Below, in pieces: positions 63,970 through 64,000 of a stretch of DNA of 64,000 nucleotides. Origin of the DNA: Sulfurimonas denitrificans DSM 1251 (lineage in GTDB: Bacteria; Campylobacterota; Campylobacteria; Campylobacterales; Sulfurimonadaceae); NCBI RefSeq assembly GCF_000012965.1, contig NC_007575.1, positions 62,001-126,000 of the forward strand. The letters are read 5' to 3'. Positions within the stretch are counted from its first letter, which is position 1. Each line of letters begins with the position of its first letter. The position numbers and the translations under genes are program-made. Below the pieces are notes generated by a model. It saw only the letters and a program-made list of their open reading frames with translations, was not told the origin of the DNA and made no database searches.

Positions 63970-64000
63970 ATGGAATTTGAAAAGTTTTTAGAGCGCTTAA
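63970..64000 (+). CDS. Start of a gene truncated by window end
   Basis: An ATG preceded by AGAAGGA begins a frame reading MEFEKFLERL and leaving the window. The promoter, ribosome-binding site and start are convincing, but ten residues do not allow identification. Confidence 0.6.
   Translation, partial: MEFEKFLERL

Overview
The window is a low-GC stretch of chromosome that looks like a chemolithotrophic member of the Campylobacterota (Epsilonproteobacteria), most like Sulfurimonas. I recognised this from gene content, not from a database search. The indicators are a ccoNOQP cbb3 oxidase operon followed by a small DUF4006-type protein, a DUF507 gene directly before carA, a NikK/NikL-type nickel ECF transporter, an epsilon-type addB/addA pair, a four-subunit pyruvate:ferredoxin oxidoreductase with separate gamma, delta, alpha and beta genes (typical of the reductive TCA cycle), and a divergent NO-reductase-like heme-copper operon. 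Genes are tightly packed with frequent 4-14 base overlaps. No rRNA, CRISPR array or intact insertion sequence is visible. Layout, 0-7.3 kb: the 3' end of pta and ackA; two small genes on the minus strand, one resembling a decayed or domesticated IS1595-type transposase; a six-gene nickel uptake operon (nikK, nikL, an outer-membrane barrel, nikM, nikQ, nikO); then four minus-strand tRNA genes (Gly, Leu, Cys, Ser in transcription order). 7.3-26.3 kb: housekeeping and cell-envelope genes: ilvD, thrS, infC, a membrane GH17 enzyme convergent with an MFS-ABC exporter pair, rdgB, uppP, a class V aminotransferase followed by hisZ and purA, two flagellum-related coiled-coil genes, a GGDEF-EAL protein, DUF507 and carA. 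26.4-43.7 kb: energy and information genes: ccoNOQP with accessory genes and a ccoH-like gene, addB - VF530-like - addA, an NlpC/P60 protein, rplM-rpsI, a solute-binding protein, a phosphatase and porGDAB. 43.7-51.8 kb: an accessory nitrogen-oxide region. It has a long gene-poor stretch, a narK nitrate-transporter pseudogene whose two internal stops are both TGA at glycine positions, a fragment of an assimilatory-type nitrate reductase joined tail-to-tail to it, a two-subunit heme-copper enzyme lacking the CuA cysteines and one active-site histidine (gNOR-like), and a NIT-PAS-PAS-GGDEF-EAL regulator. 51.8-63.7 kb: one long minus-strand corrinoid operon. Starting near 63.6 kb it reads: a small cysteine-rich ORF, btuB, btuF, btuD, btuC, a YcaO-family gene, a cysteine-rich small-domain gene, cobU, cobS, cobC, an ATPase with a degenerate P-loop, an MscS channel and cobT. 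Outside corrinoids would be captured by BtuB, imported by BtuFCD and completed by the CobU/S/C/T nucleotide-loop assembly enzymes. The roles of the YcaO protein, the ATPase-MscS pair and the first small ORF in this setting are not explained. At the whole-window scale the palindromic octamer TACATGTA occurs at least 19 times, well above a rough composition-based expectation of 2-3.
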